From positions 372,001 through 436,000 of the forward strand of contig CP060758.1 in NCBI GenBank assembly GCA_023205875.1: 64,000 bases of DNA, read 5' to 3'. The translations under genes were made by a program, and so were the position numbers. The DNA comes from Chloropicon primus. Lineage: Eukaryota; Chlorophyta; Chloropicophyceae; Chloropicales; Chloropicaceae. The notes beneath the pieces are model-generated. The model saw only the letters and a program-made list of their open reading frames with translations. It had not been told where the DNA came from and made no database searches. How positions within the stretch are numbered: the stretch's first letter is position 1; each line of letters opens with the position of its first letter. Shown piece after piece: positions 17,883-30,631 of this stretch.

Positions 17883-19400
17883 CTAGGCGAAGACCCTTGT
17901 GCCCTTCGAATAAACGTGGAAGATCGAAAGACCCACTACGTTCAAAAAGCTTGCGAACCCCAGTGCAAGCTTCCACCCCTGAATCTCCGAGGCGCCTCCT
18001 GACCTCTCCAGCAGATACCCTGTGAAGGCGACCCCAACAATCCCTGCCACGGTTCCCGCTGTGTTCGAGATGCCCATGATGACGCCAGCGAACTCTGGCG
18101 CAATGTCCATGTGGTTGACAGCGAACCCTCCTCTGGAGAATCCAAGAAACGAGAGGGAGGCCGTGACGATGAACAGGCCTTGCGCCTTTGTCTCCGCCTG
18201 GTACATGTAGAAGATGGTTATCGCGCTGAGTCCCAGGCCCGTGGAGTTGATAAGCGTCCTTGCCCACTTTGTGCTGAAGCCCAGTGCCACCAAATGTCCT
18301 CCCGCAATACCCCCAAAGTTAGAGGAGGCGAACATCATGAGGTAAGGAAGGGACTTCGCCAGCCCCAGGCCCGTGAGTGGCACCTTGATGATGCTCTCGA
18401 AGTAGGTGGGCAACCAGTTCATGATCACGTAGACAGCATAGTGGAAGACGAAGTTGTTCACAATGATGGACCAGACGGCTGTGGACCGCATGATCCGCCC
18501 CCACGGAATCTCCTGTGGCCCACTCTTTGCGCTTTTTCCTTCTTCTTCTTCTGAGATGCTCTTCTCGAGATCAGTTTCGACTGCACTTTCTTTGCTCGCG
18601 TTGCCCAAGGGGAGGGCGCCTTTCATGACGAACCACAGGAAGAGCCACGCCAGGCCGAAGCCGCCTAAGCTGGCAAGAGATATTCCAGTGCCATAGGAGC
18701 TCACAATACTCGGCATCACAATGTAGCACGTCGAGGAGCCCAAGTACATGCCAGAGGTCACAAAAGAGACGGCCTTGGACTTGTCTCCCCCCATCGCAGC
18801 AGCAAGGAGGGAGTGGATGGACGGGATCACAAACCCTTGGGAGACGCCGATGATCACCCTCACCAGCATGAGGACCGGGGTCACCTTCATGACCATGTTC
18901 TCCAGCAGGCAGAGGGAGGACCACGCGGCGAAAGCGCCTGCGAGGGTGTAGTACCCCCCCTGCTTGTGAGCAACCCAGCTCGCTGGAATCTGAGACATGG
19001 CGTAGCCCCAGAAGAAACTTGACATGACCTGATCCATCGCAGCAGGATCCGAGGAGAAGCCGGTCAGTCATGAGGTATCACACATGAGAAACACAAAGCA
19101 TTCATTCCTTTCTGTCGTCGTCGTCTGTAAAAGTCTTACCTGCCCCTTGGTGGTCTCGTCCAGACCGCTTCCGATGGTCTTCGCCGCGTGCGTGAACACG
19201 ATCGGGAAGCCCGTCCTCTCGAAGTAAAACGCAAATGTCGCGACGAAACACGAGAGCACGAGGGTCTGAATACGGGCCTTCGCGGGCTTCCCATCAACAT
19301 GCGTTGCAGCTTGTCCTGGTGGTGGCAAGAGCCCCTCAAGCTCATCCTCCGAGTAGCTCCTTCCCGCCACCGCCTTCAAGTTCGTGCGACGCATTTCCAT
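17883..19400 (-). CDS. MFS transporter, SLC17/anion-cation symporter type
   Basis: Exons 19400-19140 and 19028-17883 (intron 111 nt, GTAAGA donor) join in phase 0 to 468 residues. The join reads TTKGQ|VMSSFFWGYAMSQIP, the conserved TM1-TM2 region of SLC17/ANTR phosphate and organic-anion transporters. Twelve hydrophobic segments are visible with a charged central loop (about 255-285) rich in Glu/Ser. The C-terminal half shows GFSRGGFAVNHMDIAPEFAGVIMGISNTAGT, the family signature in shape. Likely a Na+- or H+-coupled phosphate, nucleotide or organic-anion transporter of plastid envelope, vacuole or plasma membrane; no clear targeting peptide. It converges with the mL59-like gene over 119 bp. 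Confidence 0.88.
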
Positions 19401-20268
19401 CAACCCAATCCTCCTCGGCCACACCGAGTGACACAACAACACAACACCTTCCCAACCAAACAAACGCGCACACACACACAAGTCAGCAAAACCATTGATG
19501 GGATGCCATCAAGCAGACCACATCCTTCTCCGTTCCTCGCCCCCTTCCCCTCCTCAAAAAAAAAAAAGGAAGGAAGGCGAAGACCAAGAGGTGCCACGAT
19601 CATCACCGACGTCGAGGATTCGATCATTGGTCCCTCCCTGCAGCGTCGCTCGCTTCACCTACCTCTCCTCTGCTGTGCCTCTGCTGTGGCGCCGATCGAT
19701 CCCTTTCAACTGGGGGAGACCGCGCGCAGATCGATCGGAGAGGTGAGTGAGTGAGTGAGTGAGTGAGTTGTGGGACCCGCGAGGGGGCGAGGAGGGAGGA
19801 AGGGACGCGGACTTGTGTCAAGCCTTCACCCCTTTCTTTTGCTCTCTCGTTTGACCCCTCCCTCACCTCGAGAGCTTCTCTGCCTGCCATGGAAGAAACG
19901 TGTCCCACGACAACGAGGACAACGAGGACGACGAGGACGAGGACGAGGAGGAGGAACGAGGAGCGAGGCCTTGGGCCGTGCGAGGGCATTGGACTGAACC
20001 TTTATCTCTCTTCTCTCTTCTCTTCTCTTCTCTCGGTGTTTTGGTTTTGGGGATGGACGAGCAACAGCAGGGAGTGAAGGGCTGGTGAAGGAAGAGGCGC
20101 GTTGAGGCGAGGTGCGGTGTCCTTCGAGTGAGGAAGGCCTCGTGGTGACGCAGACGCAGACGCGCACGCTCTTGCTCGCTCTCGCTCTCGCTTTCTCTCT
20201 GGAGGAGGCGGAGCTGGAGAGGAGAGGAGCGCGCCAAAGTGCCCTCGGGAGGAACAACGTGTCGAGCT
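19401..20268. other. Divergent intergenic region with several simple repeats
   Basis: 868 bp between the transporter (minus) and the RanBPM-like gene (plus). Contains a GAGT tetranucleotide run at 19742-19768 that begins with a good donor (GAGAG|GTGAGT), so a 5'-UTR intron for the plus gene is possible. It also has an ACGAGG-type run at 19910-19960 and a CT-rich tract at 20160-20205. No other gene seen. Confidence 0.5.
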
Positions 20269-21706
20269 ATGCTGGGGTCTCAGGCGAAGAACCGGATGAT
20301 AGAAACGATGGCGAAAGAGCCCTCGCCCTCGCAGCTGAATACTGCGAACTACGGCAACTTCTTGAAGGTGAGGAGTGTGTGCGTGCGTGTTTGTGTGGTC
20401 AGCAGCGCGGTTTCGGTTTCAGGTGCTTGACACGAGGACTTCCTAGTCCCAGAACGATGACGCTGACCCCCTTGCTTTTACTTCTTGTTCTTCTTAGGTG
20501 TCGAAGGACAAGCTGAGCGTGCAGTACATTGGGAAGGGTTCCCACAGCAACGACGTGGGCGCGATCCAGGCGGACAGCCCAGTACCGAGCGACGTTCTGG
20601 TGTACTACTACGAGGTTCACGTCCGCGACGCGGGCGAGAGGGGGGTGATAGCGGTGGGCTTTGCGGACTTTCACTTCCGCCTTAGCCGGCAGCCCGGCTG
20701 GGAGCCGAACTCGTACGGCTACCACGCGGACGACGGAAACAAGTTTCACAATAGCGGCAAGGGTGAGGAGTACGGCCCGAGCTTTGTCCAGGGCGACACG
20801 GTGGGCGCGGGAATCCACTTGGAGAACAGGGACATATTCTTCACGAAGAATGGAAAAAAGCTCGGGGTGGCCTTCAGCAACGTCAAGGCCACGCTCTTCC
20901 CCACCGTGGGGCTTCACTCGCAGAACGAGCACGTGGAGGTGAACTTCGGGGCGAAGCCCTTCCAGTTCGACATAGAGGGGATGATCGCCGAGGAGAGGGA
21001 GCAGAGGCAGTTCGCGGTCCTCCAGAGCGAGATCCCCGCCAACGCTTGCCACAACATCGTGTGCAGCTACCTTAAGCACTACGGGTACGCGGATACCCTG
21101 AAGGCCTTCGACGAGGACTCATTCAAGGACCAGCTGAGGTCGAACGAGGAGAACCTCCAGGCCTTCAGCCTGGAGGACAGGAAGCGGGTTAGGAACATGC
21201 TTTTCGAGGGCAACATCGAGGGGGCCAGGCAGCTTCTCATCGGCAGGCAGCCCCAGCTCGCGCACTCCCAGACCGAGACCCCCTTCCTGGACGCCTTCTT
21301 CCACCTGAGCGTGCAGCAGTTCATCGAGCTCCTGCGGCAGGAGAAGATCTCCGAGGCGGTGGAGCACGCGAGGACCTCCTTCTCCACTTTCCAGGGCCAC
21401 TCGGACCAGATTGACCAGCACCTCGAGGACGTCCTGGCCCTCCTGGCTTACAAGGACCCCTACACGAGTCCGATGGGGTACCTCATGACAACGACTCAGA
21501 GGGAGGCTGTGGCGGACGCCATCAACTCCGCGATGCTCGAGGCCTCCAGCAACGTCCCGACCCCCTACGCTTCCTCGGGCGGCTCCAAGACCAGCAAGTC
21601 GGTCCTGGAGAAGATTTTGGTGCAGCTCTGCCGGGTCCAGGCCGAGATCCGCAGGAAGAACGAGAACAAGGGGGAGATCTTCAACCTCGAGGACCACATC
21701 GCTTGA
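20269..21706 (+). CDS. RanBPM/RANBP9-10 (Gid1)-like protein: SPRY-LisH-CTLH-CRA
   Basis: Exons 20269-20367 and 20498-21706 join in phase 0 (GTGAGG donor, TTCTTAG acceptor) to 435 residues. A SPRY domain (about 45-170, with YYYEVHV, IAVGFADFHF and DGNKFHNSGKGEEYGPSF) is followed by LisH (about 195-225), CTLH and CRA helices (about 235-425). This is the scaffold of the CTLH/GID E3 ubiquitin ligase, which in yeast degrades gluconeogenic enzymes. The length is shorter than human RANBP9, lacking its long Pro-rich N-terminus, as in plant and yeast-like forms. The start chosen is the first in-frame ATG of the exon; two further ATGs follow within 15 codons. Confidence 0.92.
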
Positions 21707-22507
21707 AAAAAGTAAGAAGACATTCTTGGGACAATTGTCGTCATTCATCTATAGCTTCACACCGTCGCCGTCGTCGGGCCTTTTCATCGCCCGATCGATC
21801 CCCCGTCCCCCCGTTCTTCCCTCGAGTGGGGGCTCTTTGGAGAGGGCGGAAAGGGACAACACATCCATCACTCCGCTCATCCTCTTGCCCTCACCCCTTG
21901 TCTCCTCAATCGGCCTCAATGAACCGCCGTCCTCCTCCCTCCCCCCAAGATATATATATATATATATTAGTTTTGTGAAGGAAAATGCATCGATAAGCAA
22001 AAGCGTTGCACTCCCATCCTCTCTCAGAGATCGAGAAAACACCCCTTGCTTGTCCTGTCCTGTCCTGTCCTTGTCCAAGGCAAAGGCCTCCTCATCAGTT
22101 ACACTCCATCCTGGTGGTGTCCTCTCTCTCTCTCTCCTCCTTCCCTGCTCTCCTCCGCCACTCCGTCGTTGCTGAAAGATATCCGAAGCCAGCGGACGAT
22201 ACCAAGGCGTGAAGCAATCGAGCAAACATTGTCCTGTCCTGTCCTTGTCCAAGGCAAAGGCCTCCTCATCAGTTACACTCCATCCTGGTGGTGTCCTCTC
22301 TCTCTCTCTCCCCTTCCCTGCTCTCCTCCATCCGTTGTGAAAATCTCGTTCGCCAGATCGTGAGGCGGTCGAGGCTCGACACAGGATAACGCCGAACCCT
22401 GTACTAATCCCATCTTAGAGAGAGAGGCCTCAAGGCCCAGGAGCGACGAGCGACGACAGAGAACGCGAAGCTCGGACGACCGACGTAACACAAAGAGGAA
22501 CGGAACC
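21707..22507. repeat. Intergenic region with a ~179-bp direct repeat and TA microsatellite
   Basis: The spacer before FNR holds two copies of an ~80-90 bp block (GTCCTTGTCCAAGGCAAAGG ... CTCTCTCTCTC) at about 22050-22140 and 22230-22315, the start-to-start distance being about 179 bp. A (TA) run lies at 21952-21967. The second copy ends about 190 bp before the FNR start codon. No coding signal seen. Confidence 0.7.
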
Positions 22508-23796
22508 ATGCAGTTCGCGACCAAGAACCAGGTAAGACGAGGGGACGACCGCGAAACCCGAAGTTCATCGTCGTCCGCATGCGGCCTCTTTTTTTTTTTT
22601 TTTCGTTCTTCCTTTCTCCTTCTTCGGCTTTGCTTCTCCTTGCGGGAATGATGACGGCATGCGGAAGACTGACGCAAGGTTTTTTTCGTTTCGTTGCTCT
22701 GGAATTGAACTAGATGAAGACGAAGGCTTTCGTGACCGGAGGGGTGAGGCCCCAGGTCCTGCGCCAGGCCAGGCGCGCGCAAAGGAAGGTGCCGCAGCTC
22801 CAGGCGAGGCAGATCCGCTGCGCGGCGGAGGTCCAGTCCACCCCGACCTACATGGCGACCTACGACGCGAAGAAGTCCGTGCCTTCCATCAACGAGGACT
22901 ACGAGAAGCCTCCTTCGAACACCTTCACCCCAAAGAAGCCTTTGGAGGCGGAGATCGTGTCCGTGGAGAGGATCGTGGGGCCAAACGCGACCGGGGAGAC
23001 GTGCCACATCGTCATCAAGACCGACGGCAAGATTCCATTCATCGAGGGCCAGTCCTACGGGATCATCCCTCCAGGGGAGAAGACGATGCCTTCCGGAAAG
23101 ACCAAGCCCCACGCTCCCCGTCTTTACTCCATCGCTTCCACCCGTTACGGAGACAAGTACGACGGAAACACCACCTCCCTGTGCGTCAGGCGCGCCACCT
23201 TCTGGTGCCCAGAGCTCCAGGCCGAGGACCCGGCCAAGAAGGGCATCTGCTCCAACTTCTTGTGCGATGCCAAGCCAGGCGACAAGGTCTTGATGACCGG
23301 ACCTGTCGGGACTAGCATGATCCTCAACGAGGAGGACCCTAACGCCGTTCACATCATGGTTGCCACCGGAACCGGAATCGCCCCTTACAGGTCCTACTGG
23401 AGAAGGATGTTCCTCGAGGACACCCCATTCAAGTTCACCGGACTCGCCTGGTTGTTCATGGGTGTTGCGAACTCTGACGCCACCCTCTACGACGACGAGC
23501 TTAACGAGATCTTGAAGAACTACCCTGAGCAGTTCAGAGTGGACTACGCTTTGTCTCGCGAGCAGAAGAACAAGAACGGGGGCAAGATGTACATCCAGGA
23601 CAAGATGGAGGAGTACGCCGACCAGATCTTCGATTTGCTCGAGAACGGAGCCATCATGTACGTTTGCGGTTTGAAGGGTATGATGCCTGGAATCAACGAG
23701 ATGCTCGAGAAGGTTGCCAAGGGTAAGGGCAAGGACTGGTCCGAGATGCAGAAGGACCTTAAGAAGAAGGGGCAGTGGCACGTTGAGGTCTACTAA
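22508..23796 (+). CDS. petH: Plastid ferredoxin-NADP+ reductase
   Basis: Exons 22508-22531 (only 8 codons) and 22714-23796 join in phase 0 to 368 residues. Transfers electrons from photosystem-I-reduced ferredoxin to NADP+. FAD-binding [11 protein letters not shown], the [11 protein letters not shown] strand with CSNFLCD, the pyrophosphate-binding GPVGTSM, the NADP-binding [18 protein letters not shown] and the C-terminal tyrosine in WHVEVY are all present and closely similar to green-plant FNR. The first ~58 residues are Arg/Gln-rich without a hydrophobic core, so a direct chloroplast transit peptide, not the bipartite leader used in secondary red plastids. Codons are highly biased. TGTAA at 23837-23841. 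Confidence 0.97.
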
Positions 23797-23974
23797 ATAC
23801 CCCGGCTTTTGCGCGATCAGATTCTTAGTTAATAAATGTAATTGCATTTAGCGATCAAGCGATCAATACCTCACTACCTGTGGTCCACTTAAAACTAGTA
23901 GTACAACGTCATCTGCGTTACATATATACATATATATTTACAAAAAGCCCCTCGAGGGGCGTGGACCCTCCTCC

Positions 23975-25906
23975 TCACGGGTTCCTCCCCCTTTTCCTCG
24001 GCGGCTGCGCTTGGTGGTCGACCCTCGACCCTCGGCCCTCGGCCCTTGATTGCACCACGAACTGCGCGCCGTGCCAGAACTTCTCGAGATACTCCTGATC
24101 TGCCGGCTTGGCGGCCCTGCAAAGCAAGTCGAAAACGGGCAGCTCGGAAAGGGGCCCTTCCGGCGGCAGGTGATGCCCCGCCCCCACCGTGGCACGCCCT
24201 CGCGCATCGCCGACTACGGGCAGCTCGGGAAAAGTTCCTTCGGGCGCGGGCGTGAACTTGTTTACGCGGGACCTCTTCAGGCATCTCGCCGCTGGTGGCT
24301 CAAAATTTTCTCCGGTCAAGTTGGTCAGGTGCTTCATGATCCTAGCGATCCTTTGCTGCTTCCTGTGAATGTCCCACCACCTTCCCGGCCTCTGGGCGAC
24401 CTGCCACACTTCGTACTTGATCTCGTCCTGGCTCTTCAGTATCGGGGTGAACCCCCTGAGCTCCACGTCTTCAAGGAGCCCATACTTCGCAGACTTCTCG
24501 ACAAAGGCGTCATGAGCACCGAAATAATCGTTGTCCCTCAGGAACGAAGCGAGGCCGTCAACAAAATTCTTGTGCTCCGCGCGCAGCTGCTCGTTTTCTG
24601 TCCCCTTGAGGTGCACCAAAATATCCTTGTTCGAGTCGAGCCAGCTGGTGAATATGTTGATCGCGGGCAGGCCCAGAGAATCCAGGCCACCGATTCTCCT
24701 GCAGTAGTTCAAGATCTGGAACTGCACGGACGCCACCACCATCAGGTATCTCGACACGAATTCCTTTGTGTTGCCCGACCCCTCGGCAGAAACCTTCGCG
24801 GACAACCTATCCTGCATCGATATGTGGACATTGCACATGCAAAGCACCGCCACCTTGATGAAGAAATAGACTACGTGGACGTCCTTCACTTGCCTGGGGT
24901 TTGGGGTCGCCAAGCGCCTCTTTTGATCCTCCGGACTGAGGAGGCAGAACTGACTGAACTGCTGAAGGAAATTGTCGCAGTGATCCCCCAGCGCGCTGGT
25001 GGTGTCACCCGGGACACCACTGAAGAGCTCTGCCGATGCCGAGAGCAAGTGCGTAACGCACGAGTATGCGCTGAAGCCCGGCTCTGCTCCAGGCGTCGAA
25101 GCCCCCCGCGCGCTTCTCCTGGACCTCTTGACCCTCTCGAAAAGCAACTTAAAGTTGTCCTTTATTGTGGGGAAGGGAGCTTCCGAGAAGAGGGCACGGT
25201 AGTTGTGGTACACCGCCCGCAGGTCTTCCCTGGTGTACTGAAAGATCACGCAGAGCTGGTTGTGGGGATTGCCACTCTGGGGACACAAGTAGGCGGCCTG
25301 CCTGTAGCAGGCCGTCGAGAGCGCGAAGCTCCACTTGGAGCTTGGCTTGAGCTGCGTCTGGGCGTACCTGAGCACGTCCCCAAGGAAGATCAGGCTCTCG
25401 TAACAGGTGAAGCAGCAAGGGTCCATCGTCCTCGGCAAGACCTTCGGACCCTTGTGCGGGGTTTTCTTCCAGTCCTCACCCGGGAGAATGATCCCAACGC
25501 TACCGTACTTCTGCTGCACGCCCCGGATGACCTCCACGTAGAACCTCTCCGCGTTCTTCAGGAAGGAGGTGAAGATCTCGCGGTGTCGGTCCCTGTCCCG
25601 CGCCACCGACTCGTTTCCCGCGGCCGCAGCTTCATCGTACTTCCTCTGCTGGCACCTGAGCCTCTCTATCGGCCCGTAAAACACGGTCCGCCACAGGTTT
25701 CGCCCCACGTCACTGTGGTGCGTCGCCCTCTGGTTCAGTTTCACCAGCTTGAGGTAGTTCTGTTTCAGCTTCTCTCTCAAGACTGCTGCCCTTGGAACGA
25801 ACACGTCCGACTTCTCCAACAGGGATGACAGCTCCTTCTGGCACTCCTCGGCCCCCCGAAGGAGCTTCCTGACGCCAGGAGGAATCCCATCCCTCAAGTC
25901 TCTCAT
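23975..25906 (-). CDS. SMG7: EST1/SMG7-like nonsense-mediated decay factor
   Basis: 643 residues, no intron. N-terminal 14-3-3-like/TPR region with WRTVFYGPIERLR and KNAERFYVEVIRGVQQKYG, then the hallmark LCPQSGNPHNQLCVIF and DLRAVYHNYRALFSEAPFP of EST1/SMG5-6-7 proteins. No PIN domain is present, which separates it from SMG6 and favours SMG7 or EST1. Family members bind phosphorylated UPF1 (or telomerase in yeast). The C-terminal 110 residues contain a twice-repeated PEGTFPELPV / PEGPLSELPV motif of unknown role. Two TGTAA motifs follow the stop on its strand (23942-23938, 23922-23918). Confidence 0.85.
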   Translation of the reverse strand: MRDLRDGIPPGVRKLLRGAEECQKELSSLLEKSDVFVPRAAVLREKLKQNYLKLVKLNQRATHHSDVGRNLWRTVFYGPIERLRCQQRKYDEAAAAGNESVARDRDRHREIFTSFLKNAERFYVEVIRGVQQKYGSVGIILPGEDWKKTPHKGPKVLPRTMDPCCFTCYESLIFLGDVLRYAQTQLKPSSKWSFALSTACYRQAAYLCPQSGNPHNQLCVIFQYTREDLRAVYHNYRALFSEAPFPTIKDNFKLLFERVKRSRRSARGASTPGAEPGFSAYSCVTHLLSASAELFSGVPGDTTSALGDHCDNFLQQFSQFCLLSPEDQKRRLATPNPRQVKDVHVVYFFIKVAVLCMCNVHISMQDRLSAKVSAEGSGNTKEFVSRYLMVVASVQFQILNYCRRIGGLDSLGLPAINIFTSWLDSNKDILVHLKGTENEQLRAEHKNFVDGLASFLRDNDYFGAHDAFVEKSAKYGLLEDVELRGFTPILKSQDEIKYEVWQVAQRPGRWWDIHRKQQRIARIMKHLTNLTGENFEPPAARCLKRSRVNKFTPAPEGTFPELPVVGDARGRATVGAGHHLPPEGPLSELPVFDLLCRAAKPADQEYLEKFWHGAQFVVQSRAEGRGSRVDHQAQPPRKRGRNP

Positions 25907-28119
<2,213 letters not shown>

Positions 28120-28218
28120 AGCGGAGCGGAGTAAAAAAAAAAATTGTAAATTCGAAAGAGAGGGCTTCTATTTTTAGGTTCCCTGCGGCGACCAAGACCG
28201 CCCCACCACCCCCAAGCT

Positions 28219-29772
28219 TCACTGGGTTTTCCCGCTGGACTGGAATTCTTGGATCGCCGATTTCAGGGAGTGGTTCGGGATCACGTGCGTGTGGCGGAGC
28301 TCCAAATTCGTCCTCGGAGAAGTCTTGTGCTCCTTGAGCCACCGTTTTATCGCTTCCCTTTCGTACGTGTGGCCATCGGCCGCGATCACCGGATTCGCCA
28401 TGAGATCCTGGGTTATCGGGCAAAAGAACGCGGCGGGGACGGTGTTCTTCCTCCCGGCGTCCTCGCCCTTCGCGAACGCGTCGAAGAAGAGCTCGGGGTC
28501 GTCCTCCTCGGCTTCGGCGAGGCAGGTGTCCAGGAACTTTTCCAAGTTCTCGGGAGATTTCAGCGGCAGCTTGTCCTCGACCGGCGCCGCCGCGTGGTCC
28601 CTGCTCTGCTCGCACTTGTCCCCCGGGCTCCTCCCGCCTTGGTGGGTCCCGTGACTGGCGGTGGCCTTCTTCCCCTTCCCGTCCCTCTCGGCGAGCGAAG
28701 CGGCAGAGTCGGTCCTGGCTCTCGGCTTCGATTCCCCCAGGTGCGTGTGGGAGCTGTTCCTCGACGGCAGCGCGCCCTGCGGACCGAGAGCTCTCTGGAA
28801 GGCCTTGCGTCTCTGGTTCAGCCACCGCAGGGCCGCCCCGCAGCCAGGGACGACCCTTGATCTCCACGCCGAGTACACGGCCCGCACGCCCTCCCCGACC
28901 CTCGCCCTGAACCTCTTGTCCCGGTGCATCTTGTTCACCAGGTAGGTGAAGCCCGCCACGAGGACCACGAGCTTCACCTGCTTCCTGGTGTGCCTCTTCC
29001 TCTCCCTCCTCAGCTCGTTCTCGATCGCGGAGATGGCCTTGGCCCTCGCCCGCCGGCGGGACAGGGCCTTGCTGACGATCTCCTTCCCCGTCTCCTCGTA
29101 GTCGTCCTGCAGGGTGGTCAGGACGGCCTCCAGGCTGCGCTTGTCCGAGAAGCTCTTCGCCTCGTAGATGGCCTGGAGCGCGTCGATGATCTCCTCCTTG
29201 ACGGCCTCCTCCTCCCGAAACTTCTGGTACCCGAGGGGGTTCGGGATCCCGAGCAGCTCCCCTCGAAGCTTCACCAGCTTGCCCCTCTCCTGCTCCACCA
29301 TCTCCTTCAAGTCGTTCGAGATTTTGCTCATGATCTCGTCCTTGTCGCCCTTGTCGGAGGAGTCCTTGTCGCCCTTGTCGGAGGAGCCCTTGTCCTGCTC
29401 GCGGAAGGGCATCCTCGGGACGCTCTGCAGCAGCGAGGGCGGGGGGGAGGGGGGCTCCGACGAGGAGGCCGAGGAGGACGACGCTCCGGGCTTGGTCTTG
29501 GTCTTGGGCTTCGACGAGGACGACGAGGACGTGCCCGGGGGGTTCGTGGGGACTACGACATCGTCGTCGTTGTCCCCCTCGCGCGCCGTCGTCGTCGCCT
29601 TCGTCGTCGTCTTCGTCGCGGCCTTGGACCCCTTCTTCAGCTCCTTGGCCGGAGGCGGCCCGGCACCGCCACCGGGAGCCCTCTTCTTCCTCCTCCAGGA
29701 AGAAGAGGAGGAGGAGGAGGAGGAGGAGGAGGAGGAGGAGGAGCTCGCGTTGTCGTCCGCGGCGGCGACCAT
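28219..29772 (-). CDS. U-box E3 ubiquitin ligase-like protein with long disordered N-terminus
   Basis: 517 residues, no intron. The C-terminal ~75 residues are a U-box: AAFFCPITQDLMANPVIAAD, HTYEREAIKRWL and TSPRTNLEL, with no zinc ligands, as in E2-binding U-boxes. Before it, residues about 115-250 are helical and charged (DLKEMVEQERGKLVKLRGELLG), followed by a single hydrophobic stretch VKLVVLVAGFTYLV (about 248-261) that could be a membrane anchor. The N-terminal 110 residues are poly-Ser, Lys/Thr/Ala-rich and Pro-rich, with a TDKG-like duplicated SSDKGDKD. A membrane-tethered ubiquitin ligase is plausible; substrate unknown. Confidence 0.82.
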   Translation of the reverse strand: MVAAADDNASSSSSSSSSSSSSSSSWRRKKRAPGGGAGPPPAKELKKGSKAATKTTTKATTTAREGDNDDDVVVPTNPPGTSSSSSSKPKTKTKPGASSSSASSSEPPSPPPSLLQSVPRMPFREQDKGSSDKGDKDSSDKGDKDEIMSKISNDLKEMVEQERGKLVKLRGELLGIPNPLGYQKFREEEAVKEEIIDALQAIYEAKSFSDKRSLEAVLTTLQDDYEETGKEIVSKALSRRRARAKAISAIENELRRERKRHTRKQVKLVVLVAGFTYLVNKMHRDKRFRARVGEGVRAVYSAWRSRVVPGCGAALRWLNQRRKAFQRALGPQGALPSRNSSHTHLGESKPRARTDSAASLAERDGKGKKATASHGTHQGGRSPGDKCEQSRDHAAAPVEDKLPLKSPENLEKFLDTCLAEAEEDDPELFFDAFAKGEDAGRKNTVPAAFFCPITQDLMANPVIAADGHTYEREAIKRWLKEHKTSPRTNLELRHTHVIPNHSLKSAIQEFQSSGKTQ

Positions 29773-30631
29773 CCGTCAGTCCGTCGACGTCCGAGCACAA
29801 GCAAGGACGAAGAATTGCAAGCACACACAAGAAAAAAGACAAGGACTTCTCTCCAGTCGTCGTCGTCGTCGTCGTCGTCGTCGTTGCACAAAAAAAAAAA
29901 AAAGCAGAGAGGACCACAACAACAACAACAAGGAGTAGGACCACAGCACAATGACACCAAGTCCGTCGCGTCGCGGTCGCCCCTCACCCGACGAGACGAC
30001 AAACCCAACAAAAAACAACCCCCTTTGGCTCCTTCCAAAAGCCGTTACATCTTCAGGGGTTTCGTAACGGTTGTAACGTCTGGTTACACCCTAATGCCGA
30101 CCCCCGAGAGAGGGAGTCGTCCAAGGATAGCGAGTCGGAGGTTGAATTTTTTTTTTTTTTGGAAGTTCGAGATGGTTTCATGTAGGTTTTCCCATTGTGT
30201 TGACCGCGTCAAAGTTTTTTTTTTCGTTTTTGGTGAAAGATTTCACATGCGACGCGTCGAGCCCAAAGGTCTCCTTCATCGCTTGCACGAAAAGGGACTC
30301 GAGACCGGGAGGGGCATTGACTTGAGTTGACTCCCAAGACAATCGCGACGACGACCCGACGAACGAAGGTGAAGATTTGTGACATTGGCATTGGCATTGG
30401 ATCCGCCTTCCTTCCATAGTCTTCCTTGGTTGCTCTTCTTGGCGTTGGATCGCGATCGATTGGTCGAACGAGGCGACGACCCCCCGGAACAACACCGTCG
30501 TCGCGATCAACCCGCATTGTCGGCTTGAGACAGAGAGAGAGAGAGAGACGCAAGTGCGGCTTGGATCTCACGCCGGCGCACCTGTCCGATCCAATCGCGC
30601 GACTCCCCGGACACCTGTCGATCTCCTGTCT
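29773..30631. other. Divergent intergenic region with microsatellites
   Basis: 859 bp between the U-box gene (minus) and the double-AP2 gene (plus). Contains a GTC/GAC trinucleotide run (29855-29885), poly-A near 29890-29902, poly-T at 30148-30161 and 30217-30224, and a GA tract at 30530-30548 in the plus-strand leader. In-frame codons continue upstream of the AP2 start, but the first ATG is at 30632. Confidence 0.5.

Noticed and set aside
22273-23847. 524-codon minus-strand frame opposite FNR
   Set aside because: FNR is beyond doubt on the plus strand; the shadow spans its intron and promoter repeats.
24050-25828. 592-codon plus-strand open frame opposite the SMG7-like gene
   Set aside because: Antisense shadow; the minus strand shows conserved EST1/SMG7 motifs.
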